From assembly GCA_018398815.1 (NCBI GenBank), contig CM031601.1, forward strand, positions 30,053,831-30,117,830: 64,000 nt of DNA, given 5' to 3'. The notes under the pieces were generated by a model, which worked only from the letters and a program-made list of their open reading frames with translations, searched no databases and was not told the origin of the DNA. Positions 1 through 10,504 of the stretch are shown piece by piece. This DNA comes from Conus ventricosus (Eukaryota > Mollusca > Gastropoda > Neogastropoda > Conidae). The stretch's first letter is position 1. Each line of letters opens with the position of its first letter. The translations under genes and the position numbers were made by a program.

Positions 1-61
1 TGTTGTCAACTCATGTGACATATTCAGTACTTGCTTAGACTTTAAGCATTTAAGATTGCAG

Positions 62-206
62 GAGGTCATTGCATTTGTCAATGATTGGGCACCCGCATGG
101 TCAAAGTCAGTGACAGGAGAAGCATTTACACCCTGTCTTCAGACAAGAAAATTCTATAATGCTCTTCTGGACTACAATGACCCTGCAGATGGCTTAGGCT
201 ACATAC
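62..206 (+). CDS. Candidate internal exon of the left-end gene (weakest of the five)
   Basis: An AG acceptor (ttgcag) precedes an open segment of 145 bases that reads EVIAFVNDWAPAW at its start and NDPADGLGYI at its end, followed by a GTAACT donor. The reading looks like real protein rather than low complexity. It starts in phase 0 and ends in phase 1. The next exon at 971 needs two carried bases, so the two cannot be joined directly: a small exon between them, or another border, must exist. I do not recognise the domain. It is assigned to the downstream gene only by strand and proximity, and the polypyrimidine tract before it is weak. Confidence 0.45.
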
Positions 207-970
207 GTAACTCGTTAATTGATCAGCATAAAGCGAAATTATGTGAACAAAATTCCGTGGCGAAATCTAATCAAAGAAGATACTCTTCCCATAGATTATT
301 TAACTTGTGCTTACTAAACAGCATGCTGAGCTAGACTTGTAACTATTCCACATGACAAGGTTACCCCACTCGTTTGTTACTTACTGGAATAGCATAGATA
401 TGATAATGTGTGTGAATGCACACATATCCTGCACACATGTAAAATCCCATATAAACTTCTGGAAGAAAAGGGCCAGTTTCGCCGTTTGTATAGATGACAT
501 CCACACTCATAGCGTGTATCTTCCGTTAAAGAAAATCAGAAGAAAGAGTGGAAACTGAGTGAATAATATTGCAATGAATGACATTGGAAATGACTGAAAT
601 TGGCACAAGGAGGCAGCTCTTCATTAGACTTTACACAGGTGAGCAGCCGCTGTGTAAAAGATAGCAGGGAGTGTGTAAAGCATTTAAACCTTGGTTTCTA
701 AACAAGAATATGTGCTACATAAATGCTCTTCGTGGAAATACCAATACACACAGACTGCCTGCATATAGGCTACATTTAGTATAATTCTTTTTCTTGTTTC
801 CTTGGTTTCTATGCGAGAATATGTGCTATACAAATGCTCTTCGTGGAAATCTCAATACATACAGACCGCCTACATATATAGAGTTTTGTCCATTCTTTTC
901 AGGTGAATACTTTTTTACAGATACAATATTTTTGCCATGAATTCTCAACAATCAGTTGACTGTGTTGCAG
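207..970 (+). other. Putative intron, no recognised feature
   Basis: This AT-rich stretch has stops in all plus frames and no convincing exon. Two related stretches (about 700-760 and 810-870) share the phrases 'aatatgtgcta' and 'aatgctcttcgtggaaat', so it holds a diverged local duplication of about 100 bases. It may also hide the small exon needed to reconcile the phases of the flanking exons. Confidence 0.5.
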
Positions 971-1173
971 GAGGAAGCCAAAACCATCAATGTCTACGAG
1001 GACTGTAAACGCTCAGCGAGCCGAATTACAGGAGAAATACAAAGAGTGCTACGAAGACATGAGGGTGGACGTTGTGGTGTTTGTGGCCTCCGTCAGCGAC
1101 CCTCTGCCCGTGAAGCTGATGGAGTGTGTGGCTGACATTGCGGGGTCTTCGCATTCCGAGGAGGCTGCCAGAG
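971..1173 (+). CDS. Exon of a membrane-anchored, GTPase-like protein
   Basis: A good acceptor (tgtgttgcag) and a GTATGC donor bound a 203-base open segment. It includes ELQEKYKECYEDMR and then a hydrophobic strand VDVVVFVASVSDP, followed by PVKLMECVADIAG. A buried beta strand of the type VVVFVxS ahead of a T-K-x-D loop is what the core sheet of a P-loop GTPase looks like. The exon ends in phase 1, and its last G plus the first two bases of the exon at 1885 make an Ala codon, so the join is in frame. The P-loop is not visible and would lie upstream of the window. The function is inferred only from this fold pattern. Confidence 0.75.
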
Positions 1174-1884
1174 GTATGCAAAGCTGATCACCACACCACT
1201 AGTTTCCAACCCATTCCTCTTCGGTCATGCACACTACAACCATTCCTCATACAAATCAAAGGTGATGCTGAGTTGGGACAGCATGTGGAGGTCACGCCAC
1301 ATTCGCATAAACACACCACACGTGCACAGCCAGAGACCACCACACACATACATGCACACACACGTGGCGCACATACACACACTCTCTCTCTCTTCTCTCT
1401 CTCTCTCGCTCTCTCTCTCTCCTCTCTCTCTCCTCTCTCCTCTCTCTCTCTCCTTGTGTGTGTGTGTGAGAGATTGAACCAAAAACATTAACTCAGAACA
1501 TTTTAACGAGAACATCAAGTAGATCTTGCATTTCGACCATAAGACCAGATCGTCTGTTTGCAAGTATGTGTGTGTGTGTTTGCTTGTGTGTATGTGTTTT
1601 TGTGTGGTGTGTGTGTTTGTGTTGTGGTGTGTGTGTGTGTGTGTGTTATTCCTGTAGGTCTCATTCGTGACACGCTTCCTTTCTTGTCTGCTTGCTAAAG
1701 TTGTTTTGTCATTTTTATTTTACCATATTGTTAGATCTGGTTGCAATAAAGTGAGGGAAATAGCAAACGCACTCAGCATGGCCTGTTCATCTCTGACCCA
1801 GGAATGGCGCCATTTAAATGCCATGCACTGCACCGAAAAAAAAGAAGTGAAAAGATTGTTATTTTGCAAATCTAATCCCTGCAG
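1174..1884 (+). other. Intron rich in (CA)n, (CT)n and (GT)n
   Basis: Between two in-phase exons lie (CA)-rich sequence at about 1310-1380, a (CT)n block at 1380-1455 and (TG)n at about 1566-1650. The open frames over these blocks are translations of dinucleotide repeats and are not genes. Confidence 0.8.
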
Positions 1885-2117
1885 CTGTGCCGGTCTTCGG
1901 AGTGCTGACCAAGAAGGATGAGAAGGAGCAGCCCGACAGCCAGGAGATGCTGGACCTGCAGGAGACCTTCAAGGGCACCCTGGGCCTGGACGACGACAAC
2001 TTCGTCTTCTGCAGCTGCTTCTGCAGCAAGCTGTTCCCCAGGGCGGCCCCGCTCACCAGGCAGAGACTGTTGCGACAGCACGACATCAATGTACCCCTGC
2101 TGAACTTCCTGACCCGG
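1885..2117 (+). CDS. Exon with G4-like T-K-K-D motif of the GTPase-like protein
   Basis: The acceptor ccctgcag and donor GTATGT bound 233 bases that keep frame with both neighbours (phase 1 in, phase 0 out). The encoded segment begins AVPVFGVLTKKDEKEQ. A hydrophobic strand followed by T-K-K-D matches the G4 base-recognition motif (N/T-K-x-D) of P-loop GTPases. A later segment DDDNFVFCSCFC is where a G5-like strand would be. GC content is far higher than in the introns. The exon ends NVPLLNFLTR. The last 20 or so bases and the donor are copied in the intronic minisatellite that follows. The GTPase assignment is an inference from motif order. Confidence 0.85.
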
Positions 2118-2640
2118 GTATGTCTACAGGGGTGGGGGATGGGGTGGAGGAAAAGGGGGTGGCAGTGGTAGAGGGATGGGAACAGAGGACGAATGTACGG
2201 ATTGTCCCCCCTGCTGAAGTTCCTGACTCGGGTATGTTCAAAGGGGTGGGGAGATAGGGTGGCGGAGGGAAAGGGGGTGGGCAGTGGTAGAGGTATGGGC
2301 ACAGAGGACAAATAATTGGATTGTCCCACTACTGAAGTTCCTGACTCGGGTATGTTCACAGGGTGGGGAAATGGGGTGGCAGTGGGCAGGGGAGTGGGGA
2401 GGGAATGGGCAGTGGTGGGAGAGATGGGACAGAGTGGTATGTTCATAGGGGTGGGGGATGGTGGTGGCGATGGGCGGGGAGGGGGGTGAGGGGGGGGGGG
2501 AGTGGTGGAGGGATAGGTACTGAGTGGTATGTCAACAAGGGTGGGGATGGGGTGGCGAAGGGTGGAGGGAGGGGGTGGGCATGGTAGAGGGATGGGACGG
2601 AGTGGTATAATCAGGGGGAGGGGGGGAGCGGTGGAACGGA
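2095..2640 (+). repeat. G-rich minisatellite built from the exon end and its splice donor
   Basis: Units of about 110-120 bases repeat the end of the upstream exon (ctgaagttcctgactcgg) plus its donor, followed by a G-rich body. Clear copies start near 2097, 2211 and 2330. Shorter degenerate ones, with GTATGTTCA or GTATGTCAA, lie near 2438 and 2527. Decoy donors GTATGT therefore occur at 2232 and 2350 as well as at 2118. The body is rich in GGGG runs and is a candidate G-quadruplex former in the transcript strand. Confidence 0.85.
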
Positions 2641-2789
2641 GGGCGAATGATCGGATGCGAACCCCTTCCAGTCTTCCAGTGTGTGTGTGTGTGTTTGTAG
2701 ACTGTTTGGGGAGGAAAGGTAGGGGGAGGGGCAAGAGGACAAATACATAGTAGAGGAAAAGACGCAAAAGGAAACCATTCCTTTGTCCT

Positions 2790-2966
2790 TATGAAAATTC
2801 AGTACATTTACAACACACCACACACACACACCACATGCATATACACACATACGCACACATACACTCCACACACACAACACACACACCACACTCACACTCA
2901 CACACACACATAGCACACACACACACCACACACGCACCACACGCACCACGCACAACGCACAGCACG

Positions 2967-3010
<44 letters not shown>

Positions 3011-3039
3011 ACAAACACTTTCTCTCCTCCTCTTTCTCT

Positions 3040-3115
<76 letters not shown>
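2790..3115. repeat. Compound (CA)n-(CT)n-(CA)n microsatellite
   Basis: About 320 bases of almost pure dinucleotide repeat: (CA)n to 3010, (CT)n at 3018-3075 and (CA)n to 3115. There is no coding content. Confidence 0.95.
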
Positions 3116-3116
<1 letters not shown>

Positions 3117-3990
3117 ACACTTACTGAAATACTCATTAAATTTGTTGGCGCCTTGCTTCAGCCAACTACTGACTTCCGTATCTGTCTCCTCAGAAACAGA
3201 ACAGAGGAGGCGTGAGAGAACGTTTTTCTTTAATTAAACAGTGGAGCCAACAACCGTTGCCTTGTGTGAAGAGGTTCATGATATCTGCAGACAGGATAAA
3301 ACTCTAACCCCGTTGTCCTCCAGGAGACGTATTGACCACGTATTTCATAATGTTCCCCATGATGCCTTCTGTAGGAACTTGTGGTCCCATCACACGAACG
3401 CTCTGAAATGGCAGCGTCAAAACATCAGTTCCCTTACCTTGACCGATTTGAAATCGGAATTCTGGAAAAACACATCCTGTAAATGTTTGTTGGCTCCCTC
3501 TCACATACTTTTGTTAAGAACCCCAAATTTGAAACACATGACACACACTGTCCCACACATCGGAAGTAGTCACTGGTCGAGGTAGGACAGGTGACACAGA
3601 AAAGATGACGAATCCAGTCCCTAATGTCTTCAATTTCCGGAGAGTGAAGCAAAAAACAAAAAAAAAGGAATGAGAGAAAGATTAAAAAATAGAAACATTC
3701 TGCAATTGAAAGCCTTCAAAAGCGTTTTCTTTTATCCCTTGTTAATGCCCCATATACACTTTCATGCCCTGCCGTTTCATCCTACCCCCCAACCCCTACC
3801 TCCCCAAATTTCCTATACACCTTTGTATCTGCACTTTTTGATTCTGATTCAAGATCTGTTTATCATTTTTTCCCATCAGAAACTCTCGCGTTTCCCTTTA
3901 CTGGTGGCCCGTTCTGTCCTTTGGAGACCAAGTTCTCATGAGCTAGAGGAACTGACTGATTTCGGGGAAACAAATTTTAAAAGATATTCG
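3116..3990. other. Intronic sequence without recognised features
   Basis: Unique-looking AT-rich sequence. Short open frames on both strands show no domain or splice context that I can support. Confidence 0.5.
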
Positions 3991-4337
3991 AAATAACTCC
4001 GCCAGTTAAAATGGACAAACGAATTACAAGACAAAACACGACGCTTTTCGATCTTTTGGTCGTCCAAGCAGGATAAACCACACTGAGGACAACAAAAATG
4101 AAAACGAACAATGACTTATTTTCTCATAATCGGCGCAAAATGGACGTCCATCATGCACAGAATATAAGAAGATGAGTGATTCCTTGTTCTTCAACACCCA
4201 TCTTGCGCCGAATATGAGATGAGAAGATTTTCGTTGTCCTGAGTGTTGTTTATCTTGCCTGAAGAAGACCTAAGAGGTCGAAACGTGTCGTGTTTTGTCT
4301 TGAATTCGTTAGTCCATGTTGATTGGCGGAATTATTT
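3991..4337. mobile_element. Foldback element 1 (Penelope-like family, hammerhead-like motif)
   Basis: The two ends are inverted copies of about 50 bases: the left arm (3991-4043) begins aaataactccgcc and the right arm (4284-4337) ends ggcggaattattt. Both contain the 'gacaaac...caagacaaaacacga' tract seen in foldback elements 2 and 3. The right arm carries CTGAAGA, a 4-bp stem GACC/GGTC and GAAA at 4259-4285, the layout of a hammerhead core with one change. No reading frame is present. Membership of the Penelope-like group is inferred from the motif and from the family's other members. Confidence 0.7.
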
Positions 4338-4563
4338 CTGATACCTTTGAGAATTTGTTTCTGTTTCTGCCTGCATTCTGCTCACTTCGCCACTGGTTTC
4401 GGGGACATGTTGTTTATGGGCGAGTGCTGGTGTCAGGTAGGTTGGCAGGATGTTGGGAAACTGGGTGATGAGCTCAACGCGGAAGAAACGCAAGCCGTCT
4501 GCTGGAGGTCGGCCTACAGTCCTTTTGGACGAGCGTTCTCCAGCCCCCTTTCTCATATTCACA

Positions 4564-4612
<49 letters not shown>

Positions 4613-5032
4613 CCTCAATTGAACGTCTTCTCACTAAAAGTGATATCAGACGATGTGTTAATGGTGAGTGTGGTATGCGGATGCGTGCTTATGAAAATAA
4701 CAGTGGAGGGATGGGGGGGAAAGTTTGTAGAACTTTTAATACTACTACATGTAAAAGAAGAAAAAAATTATTAAAAAAACGCCACCACCCAAACTAGATA
4801 AAACCAATTAAAGATAAATGCCAGCTGGACTCTGTAGGAAACTTTGACTAACTAATCTGAGAAACAAATAATCATTCAACATTTTAGAGAGTGATGACGT
4901 CGATCTATCCGTAGTATTACCACCAGCCATGATAATCATGTTCTTTGTTTTGGGGCATTGAATTAACAAATGTGAAACACTTAGTGCATTTCCACACATG
5001 CATCTAACATTTCTACTGAATTTTGTTTTCAG
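4564..5032 (+). repeat. Dispersed repeat X, copy 1, with its (TG)n edge
   Basis: After a pure (TG)n run (4564-4610) comes a segment of about 420 bases that is repeated in inverted orientation at 48446-48852. Shared landmarks in order are the Ser-like start 'cctcaattgaacgtc', 'aaagtgatatcagacg', 'gattagttagtcaaag' (opposite strand) and 'ccacacatgcatc'. Both copies abut a (TG)n/(CA)n tract at the same end, so the microsatellite belongs to, or attracts, the repeat. I do not recognise the family. Confidence 0.75.
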
Positions 5033-5102
5033 TGAATTTAAACGTAATCTCTGTGGTGTGTTGTGTGTGTGTGTGTGTGGTGTGTGTGTGTGACCTTTCT
5101 AG

Positions 5103-5197
5103 ATGTGTGACCCGCGGTCTGTGGTTATACGGCCAGATGAACCCATGCCTTTCATTGTCACGGGAGACCAGCAGGCCAACACAGAACAGGCAGACAC
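5103..5197 (+). CDS. Exon of the GTPase-like membrane protein
   Basis: The 95-base segment between an acceptor (acctttctag) and a consensus donor (GTGAGT) reads MCDPRSVVIRPDEPMPF onward and ends EQAD plus two bases. It enters in phase 0, matching the end of the exon at 2117, and leaves in phase 2, which makes a Thr codon with the first base of the exon at 7593. The consistent phases on both sides are the main support. The segment is hydrophilic and probably links the globular domain to the C-terminal membrane anchor. Confidence 0.75.
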
Positions 5198-5409
5198 GTG
5201 AGTGTTGTCTTTTCTGATCAACTATTACACCTCCTTCCCCCACCCCCCATTACCCTCTGCCTCTCACTCTCTATGTCTGTGTCTCAGTCTCTGTCTTGGT
5301 CTCTGTTTAAATCTGTAGCTCTGTAAGTCTCATGATACCTCCATGAACATCTCTCATCGTCTTTGTCTCTTCTCTGTCTCGGTCTTGGTCTGTGTCTGTC
5401 TGTTCTCTC

Positions 5410-5415
5410 TGTCTG

Positions 5416-5500
<85 letters not shown>

Positions 5501-5846
5501 AGAGAGAGAGAGACAAAAGTGAACAAGAACAATGTTTTGGATCTAAGGCGGTGAGAATGGTAGCGTAGGAAAGCATGTTCTATACAGAAGTTTTCCAGCT
5601 GGATTTGATCGTTCACGTATTAGTGTATTAGTTAATGTTATAAATATCTGTACCTTCTTAACAATGTGAGCGATGTTTCGAGTCCATTATGTCCTTACAT
5701 TTTCAAAATTTAATCGTTATTTATTTTCCTTACACTTTATTTTTAATTTTCCTTATACTTCAATGATGCCATGTGTCAAGTCGTATGTGTCCCTCCCTTG
5801 CCTTAATGGCATGTGAAGCTGAAGGTAGTAAATCGTCAGTGTCAAG

Positions 5847-5914
<68 letters not shown>

Positions 5915-5917
5915 CTC

Positions 5918-5999
<82 letters not shown>
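5410..5999. repeat. Two long (CT)n arrays within an intron
   Basis: The first array (5418-5498) runs into AAGAGAGAGAGAGAG and can fold back on itself. The second (5851-5999) is about 150 bases of (CT)n with one short interruption. The 350 bases between them are AT-rich, with no feature. Confidence 0.95.
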
Positions 6000-6001
<2 letters not shown>

Positions 6002-6407
6002 GGTATGGCTGTGTTTGTGATGGCGGATGGATGGTACAGGAGTTATCAAAATGAATGAGAACGATACCCAAAAAAAAAAATCTTCAACAAAGGCTCATAG
6101 ACTGTTGAAAGCAAAGTTGGAAAAAAAAGAGCTCATCTAGTGAAGTAACAGGTTTGTTCACAGACAGTTGCAGGTCTAAAGATCCAGCGATGGAGTATTC
6201 GTTATTGAATATGACAGACGAATGTGATTTATTTTGTTCGGCAGTGTCATAATTATCAGCCTTGCCTGTTGACTATCACATGGGGCAGTGACGTAGAGGG
6301 GACAGAATCAGTGTCTTCACTCTTCGGTAGTAGAGTTCCATTACCCACCTCGAAGGCATTCACCACTTCCGTTGATGTGACTGGCTCTGTCGGCCTCCTG
6401 TTTATTG

Positions 6408-6543
6408 AGCAAAATTTAGAAAGAGAGGGGAGGGGGGGTTAGTTACCGCCAAGGACATGGACAAACAAAGCACAGGACAAGGCACATCCTGTGCTTTGTC
6501 TATGTCCTTGGCGGTAACTAACCCCCCTCTCCTAAATTTTGCT
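6408..6543. repeat. Foldback element 2: near-perfect 136-base palindrome
   Basis: The arms (6408-6475 and 6485-6543) are reverse complements apart from small indels. Each carries 'ggttagttaccgcc', 'aaggacat' and the 'gacaaacaaagcacagga' tract. The tract 'ttaccgccaa-gaca-tgacaaacaa-gcaca' also opens foldback element 3 at 31.96 kb, so this looks like a minimal joined pair of termini from the same family. Confidence 0.8.
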
Positions 6544-7440
6544 TCATTTTCCACCCTCAGTCACTCCATTTTGGAGGGAAAAAAATCCTGTTTATGGATT
6601 GGTTGGTCGATTGGTAACCGTACTGTGCGGAAGCTGACAGTGCCCAGTGGTCACGATTTAAGCACACACAGAGTGGTCAGAGGGCAAAGGCGAAGTGCCG
6701 ACAGTAGGCCAGCCTCACTGACAGGTGGACGAGGAGAAGCCAGAAAGAGTGATTCACCTAGGAGGGTGACCCAGGCATTTGAACCACGCTCAATCCTGAA
6801 AGTGGTTGGGAACCTGCGCGGGCGAATGGGACTGTGACAAAACTGAAATGAGAATGACACGAGGGAAGATCTTGCTTCTGTTACAACCTTGTTAGATTGG
6901 ATCAGTGATCGCTCTGGTCAAGTTGATGGCATTAAAAAGATAAACAGCATCCTGTCAGTTTCCTTAAAACACGTGTCATTCACAACAAAAACCATCAGAA
7001 AAACTCCAAGTAACTGATGTTAGTGCTCACAGCATATCCCATGCAGATCGCCCTCCGTTCAGACATTATGTCGTCACAATACTAGCCGACATCAGTGCCC
7101 AGAGAACAACAACAACAAACGGGGGGTGGGGGTAGAGAGGGGGAATAATTTGAAATCTACACGTTATTACCCTCAGCTGAAATAATGAAACAAAGAGAAT
7201 ACATCAACTGGTCAAGTTTCAATATCTGACCAATATCACTGGCTATCAGGTTTTATGTGGGAGGACGATCTGGCGTGAACTGAAGGCAGTCAGGGTGGTC
7301 AATAGCGGTATCGCTATGGCGTACCGTTCGCATCAAAAAGACGCAAGGTGTGCCACGCAGTCAGTTGACCTACTGTTACCGGAGTGGACTCATCCACTTA
7401 TAAACAGAAAAATTCTTACAGGCTCATGTTGCGGGAGTGC
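6544..7440. other. Intronic sequence, possible old SINE debris
   Basis: No coding feature seen. A short stretch near 6765-6790 ('gcatttgaaccacgc') resembles a decayed RNA polymerase III B box, but I could not find a paired A box. A short purine run lies at about 7130. Confidence 0.35.
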
Positions 7441-7565
7441 TTTTATTCTTCTTCTTCTCTTCCTCCTCCTTCTTCTCCTCCTCCTCCTCTCTTCTCCTTC
7501 TTCTTTTTCTCCTCCTTCTTCTTTTTCTTCTTCTTCTTCTTCTTCTTTCTTTCTTTCTTTCTCTC
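7441..7565. repeat. (CTT)n/(CTC)n polypyrimidine tract ahead of the last exon
   Basis: About 125 bases of almost pure pyrimidine on the plus strand end 28 bases before the acceptor at 7592. It acts as an extreme polypyrimidine tract for that acceptor, or simply lies beside it. Confidence 0.85.
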
Positions 7566-7592
7566 TTTTCATTTAAAAAGAACTTGTTCCAG

Positions 7593-7935
7593 CGAACCTG
7601 ACCCAACTGTGCGGGAAAAAAACAGCACATGGTGGATTGCGATGAACTCCTTCGTCAGCGACCTCATGGCTTCCCTGTTCTTCAGCGTCGTGTTCTTGGG
7701 GATCCTGCAAGTTGTTCCCCGTGACGGGACTCTGGAGCAGTACGTGGACGCCGCCTGCAAGGACGAGGTCATCCGCAACACCAACACCACGGCCCACATG
7801 GAACGCCTGTGCCAGCGCTCAGAGAACATTGAGTTCTACTCCCAGCTGTGGGCTGACCTGTTCCTGGTGGCCATTGTGTTCGTGCAGCTGCTGCTCTTTC
7901 TACAGCTCAGGCGTGTGCCTCTGACCACAGGATGA
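7593..7935 (+). CDS. Last coding exon: two membrane segments, stop codon
   Basis: The acceptor gttccag opens an exon whose first base completes the codon split at 5197. It reads EPDPTVREKNSTWWIAMN and then a hydrophobic span around LMASLFFSVVFLGILQVV. A 40-residue polar loop with an NTT N-glycosylation motif and three cysteines follows, then a second hydrophobic span around LFLVAIVFVQLLLFL and the tail LRRVPLTTG before TGA at 7933-7935. Two closely spaced C-terminal membrane segments suggest a hairpin anchor holding an N-terminal globular, GTPase-like domain at a membrane. I cannot name the family. Confidence 0.85.
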
Positions 7936-8085
7936 GGTGGTTGTAGGGAGATGTCTTGTGACTGAGGTCAGAGGTGAGAGGTGGTTGTAGGAGATGTCTT
8001 GTGACCGAGGTCAATGTCTTGTGGCTGAGGTCAGAGGTGGTTGTAGGGAGATGTCTTCTGGCTGAGGTCAGAGGTTATCGGCTAG
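7924..8085 (+). repeat. Tandem repeat overlapping the stop codon and 3' UTR
   Basis: Three to four imperfect units of about 40-55 bases share 'gaggtggttgtagg', 'gagatgtctt' and 'gactgaggtcag'. The first unit starts directly after the stop codon, so the array forms the start of the 3' UTR. Confidence 0.75.
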
Positions 8086-8344
8086 ACAATCTCAGTGGAG
8101 GCTCGCCGGTGGATAAGGGAGAGGAAGTGGGACGTGGATTGGGAAGACATGGGAGGGAGGGGAAGAGGGAACTGGGGGTGGAGGGGTTGGGGCTCACCCC
8201 TTTCCCCTCCCACCTTCCTCTGCTCTCCAAGCGAAAAAAAATGACGTTGTAGGCTTGGCACGACGAGATTCAAGTAAGGGGGGAGAGGGGAAAGGAGAGG
8301 AACAGGATGGGTGGTGGGAAGGGGGCTTTATCAGATTCAAGCAT

Positions 8345-8745
8345 GAAGCATGACCGTGTCTGGAGTTGTACTGTCTTCAACTGTGGCTGGATCGGCGAGT
8401 GAGGCTGCGGGATGCACACGGCAGTTGCTTGACGGTGGCGTTTTTCGTCGGTGGGCTTTGCAGTCATGAAATATGGGCTGGTACACCCATGAGAACGCGC
8501 CTGTTGAGGTTCTGTCGTTTCACATCCAGTGGCCATTACACAATAACGTATGCCAGGGGCGGTTATGTCCCTTGATGTCTTAGTGGAATGTCCTGTGCGT
8601 GCCTGCACCGTATGTGAACACAGCGCAGGCTTCCAAGGGTGGTGCAGGACTGCTCCCAGCTGGTTTGTTCGGCAGTTGAGGACAGCACCTCTCTGGGTCC
8701 TGCCCGCACCTTCGAATGTATCTTTTTCTTTCCTGATTGAATCAT
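8345..8745 (-). repeat. Dispersed repeat Y, copy 1 (minus orientation)
   Basis: The reverse complement of this stretch aligns through most of its length with 18185-18625. Shared phrases include 'tcctcaactgccgaac', 'aaccagctgggag', 'ctgtgttcacat', 'aagacatcaaggga' and the hexamer-rich end 'cgaaaaacgccac'. The minus-strand translations of both copies are also partly similar, as expected for diverged copies. No known domain is visible, so it may be non-coding or an old transposon fragment. Confidence 0.7.
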
Positions 8746-8749
8746 ACAA

Positions 8750-9524
8750 CCGATTCTGGTTAAAGCGTAATGCAAAGTCTGATTCATAGACGAAGCAGTC
8801 TCAGATTGAAAGGACTTTAATGTTTTCGTGAAGCAGATTCTGCTTGAATGAAGCAAGGAACAGACTATACATTCATCTGCTAGCCAATGAAAAACATGCA
8901 AAGGTGAAAACTGTAACTGGTAAAGACTTTGGACAGGGTGAAAGAGATGAAGACACAAATTAAAGATTTGACATTGAAACAGCTTCAACTGAGAGAACTT
9001 CTTCCATGATGTTTTTAGTTTCACCAAATGCTGTATTTCAGCACTATGACTTACATGTCTTGCATGTCTTCATATATTCCTACGACGTTTGCTGCTTAGA
9101 TGTTTCTATATGTATGCGTGTGCTATGTGTTGTACAGGCGAGTATTTGGGGGGAACGAGTGCAAGTGAACAATTCTTCCAGCTCGTTGCAGAGTGCATGA
9201 ATGTGAAAACATTACAATCTGTGTTGACGGCATATGAACTCCACCGAAGACTGTTATGGAGAACACATTACATATGAACACATATCACCTGCTTTCGATT
9301 GACTTTGGACTCCCAACGTGAGTCAGAAACTACACAATGGCAGTGTTCGTTAATGCGTGTTTGTTAATCAGCTTCCCTGTGGATGTTTCTGACCCAGGAC
9401 CTGCCTTCTAACTGCAGCTTAATGACAGAGATCGTCGTTTGGAAAGTTGTTGCGTTTTGTAGTATCAGAGGCATATCAAGTGATTATATGTACGCCATCA
9501 CAGGGCGGGGGAGGGAGTGTGTGT
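8750..9524. other. Spacer, no recognised feature
   Basis: AT-rich sequence with short unsupported open frames. Near 8780-8860 there are short inverted words (gaagcagattctgcttgaatgaagc) but no larger structure. Confidence 0.45.

Positions 9525-9570
<46 letters not shown>
9525..9570 (+). repeat. 46-base poly-G tract
   Basis: An uninterrupted run of 46 G, the longest of about a dozen G or C homopolymers of 16 bases or more in the window. Confidence 0.95.
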
Positions 9571-10360
9571 CGCAGGGGAGAATGAATGAAAACACTTGCC
9601 TCGATTAGTTTGGCTCAGGTTTGTGGATAAGCTGTCAGAATGGATCTTCATTGTCGCTGTAGTGTGGTCCATCAGATCTTGAAGTATCCTTTGGTGAGCT
9701 TTTAGTCAAAGAGATCGTGCATGATAGATGTGTTTTGCATAAATATGGAATGTTGATTAAGTTAAAAACACCACAAGTTAACAGTGAGGCTGACCCTCAG
9801 ACTGGCGATTTGTGGAGAGATGTTGAACTGAGAGTGTAAAAGCTTGTTCATACTGTCGGTTACATTCCAGTTAAGTAGTGTTCCGGATTCCTGGTATTCT
9901 TGTGTCAAAACTGGCCATCTGTAGTGTTCCTTTTCATTCATGAAGGCCTGAGAAGAATATAGGAAGAAAACAACCAAAATAATTTTGAAAAAAAAAAAAA
10001 AAAAAACTAAAAAACTTATGACAATTACACAAGAAGTCATTGAGCTTGAAATCAAGAACGGTTGAAAAGAAATATACATTTGCCAACACCAAAAATGACC
10101 AGCTGTATTGTTTAGCAACTCAAGTATCACCGATCAAACTAATGGCTGAAAAATATCCGTGGTTTTTGCGGATTTGGCCAGACCTTACCAACAGTTGTTG
10201 AGTCTGACTGGGTCTCAGATGGGTAGAATGGAGCTTCATAGACGAGAGTTACATCCACGTGATGGAAACATCTGATTAACCCTGCCGGAGTGGGTGTCTT
10301 TGGGGCCATAGCATCATGTTGATCTTTATCCTCATTGGTCATGTATTGTGGTCATTACAA
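9571..10360. other. Spacer, no recognised feature
   Basis: AT-rich sequence with a poly-A run near 9988-10006. I see no supported gene. Confidence 0.45.
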
Positions 10361-10363
10361 TCC

Positions 10364-10390
10364 CCTGAGGAAGACCTCGGAAGGTCGAAA
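10364..10390 (+). other. Hammerhead-like core motif (solitary, degenerate)
   Basis: CTGAGGA, then a 4-bp stem GACC/GGTC with a short loop, then GAAA. This is the same layout as in foldback elements 1 and 3 with a different substitution in the first box. It lies just beyond the 3' end of the RTE-like fragment and probably marks a remnant of the Penelope-like family. Confidence 0.5.
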
Positions 10391-10504
10391 TATTGGAAAT
10401 ATTTTTTGAGTCTTTTTTTTTAATCTGTTTTATGTGCGTTTATATATATATAATAGAGAGAGAGAGGGAGAGAGAGAGAGATTGATAGACAGATCGATAG
10501 ATAT

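Noticed and set aside
1859..2767. 302-codon Pro/Ser-rich minus-strand frame
   Set aside because: It is the complement of the G-rich minisatellite and of a well-supported plus-strand exon; no domain.
2611..3120. Long open frames rich in Cys-Val, Thr-His, Ser-Leu or Arg-Glu
   Set aside because: These are six-frame translations of dinucleotide microsatellites. The same applies near 5400, 5850, 21000, 22800, 25000, 29100 and 33500.
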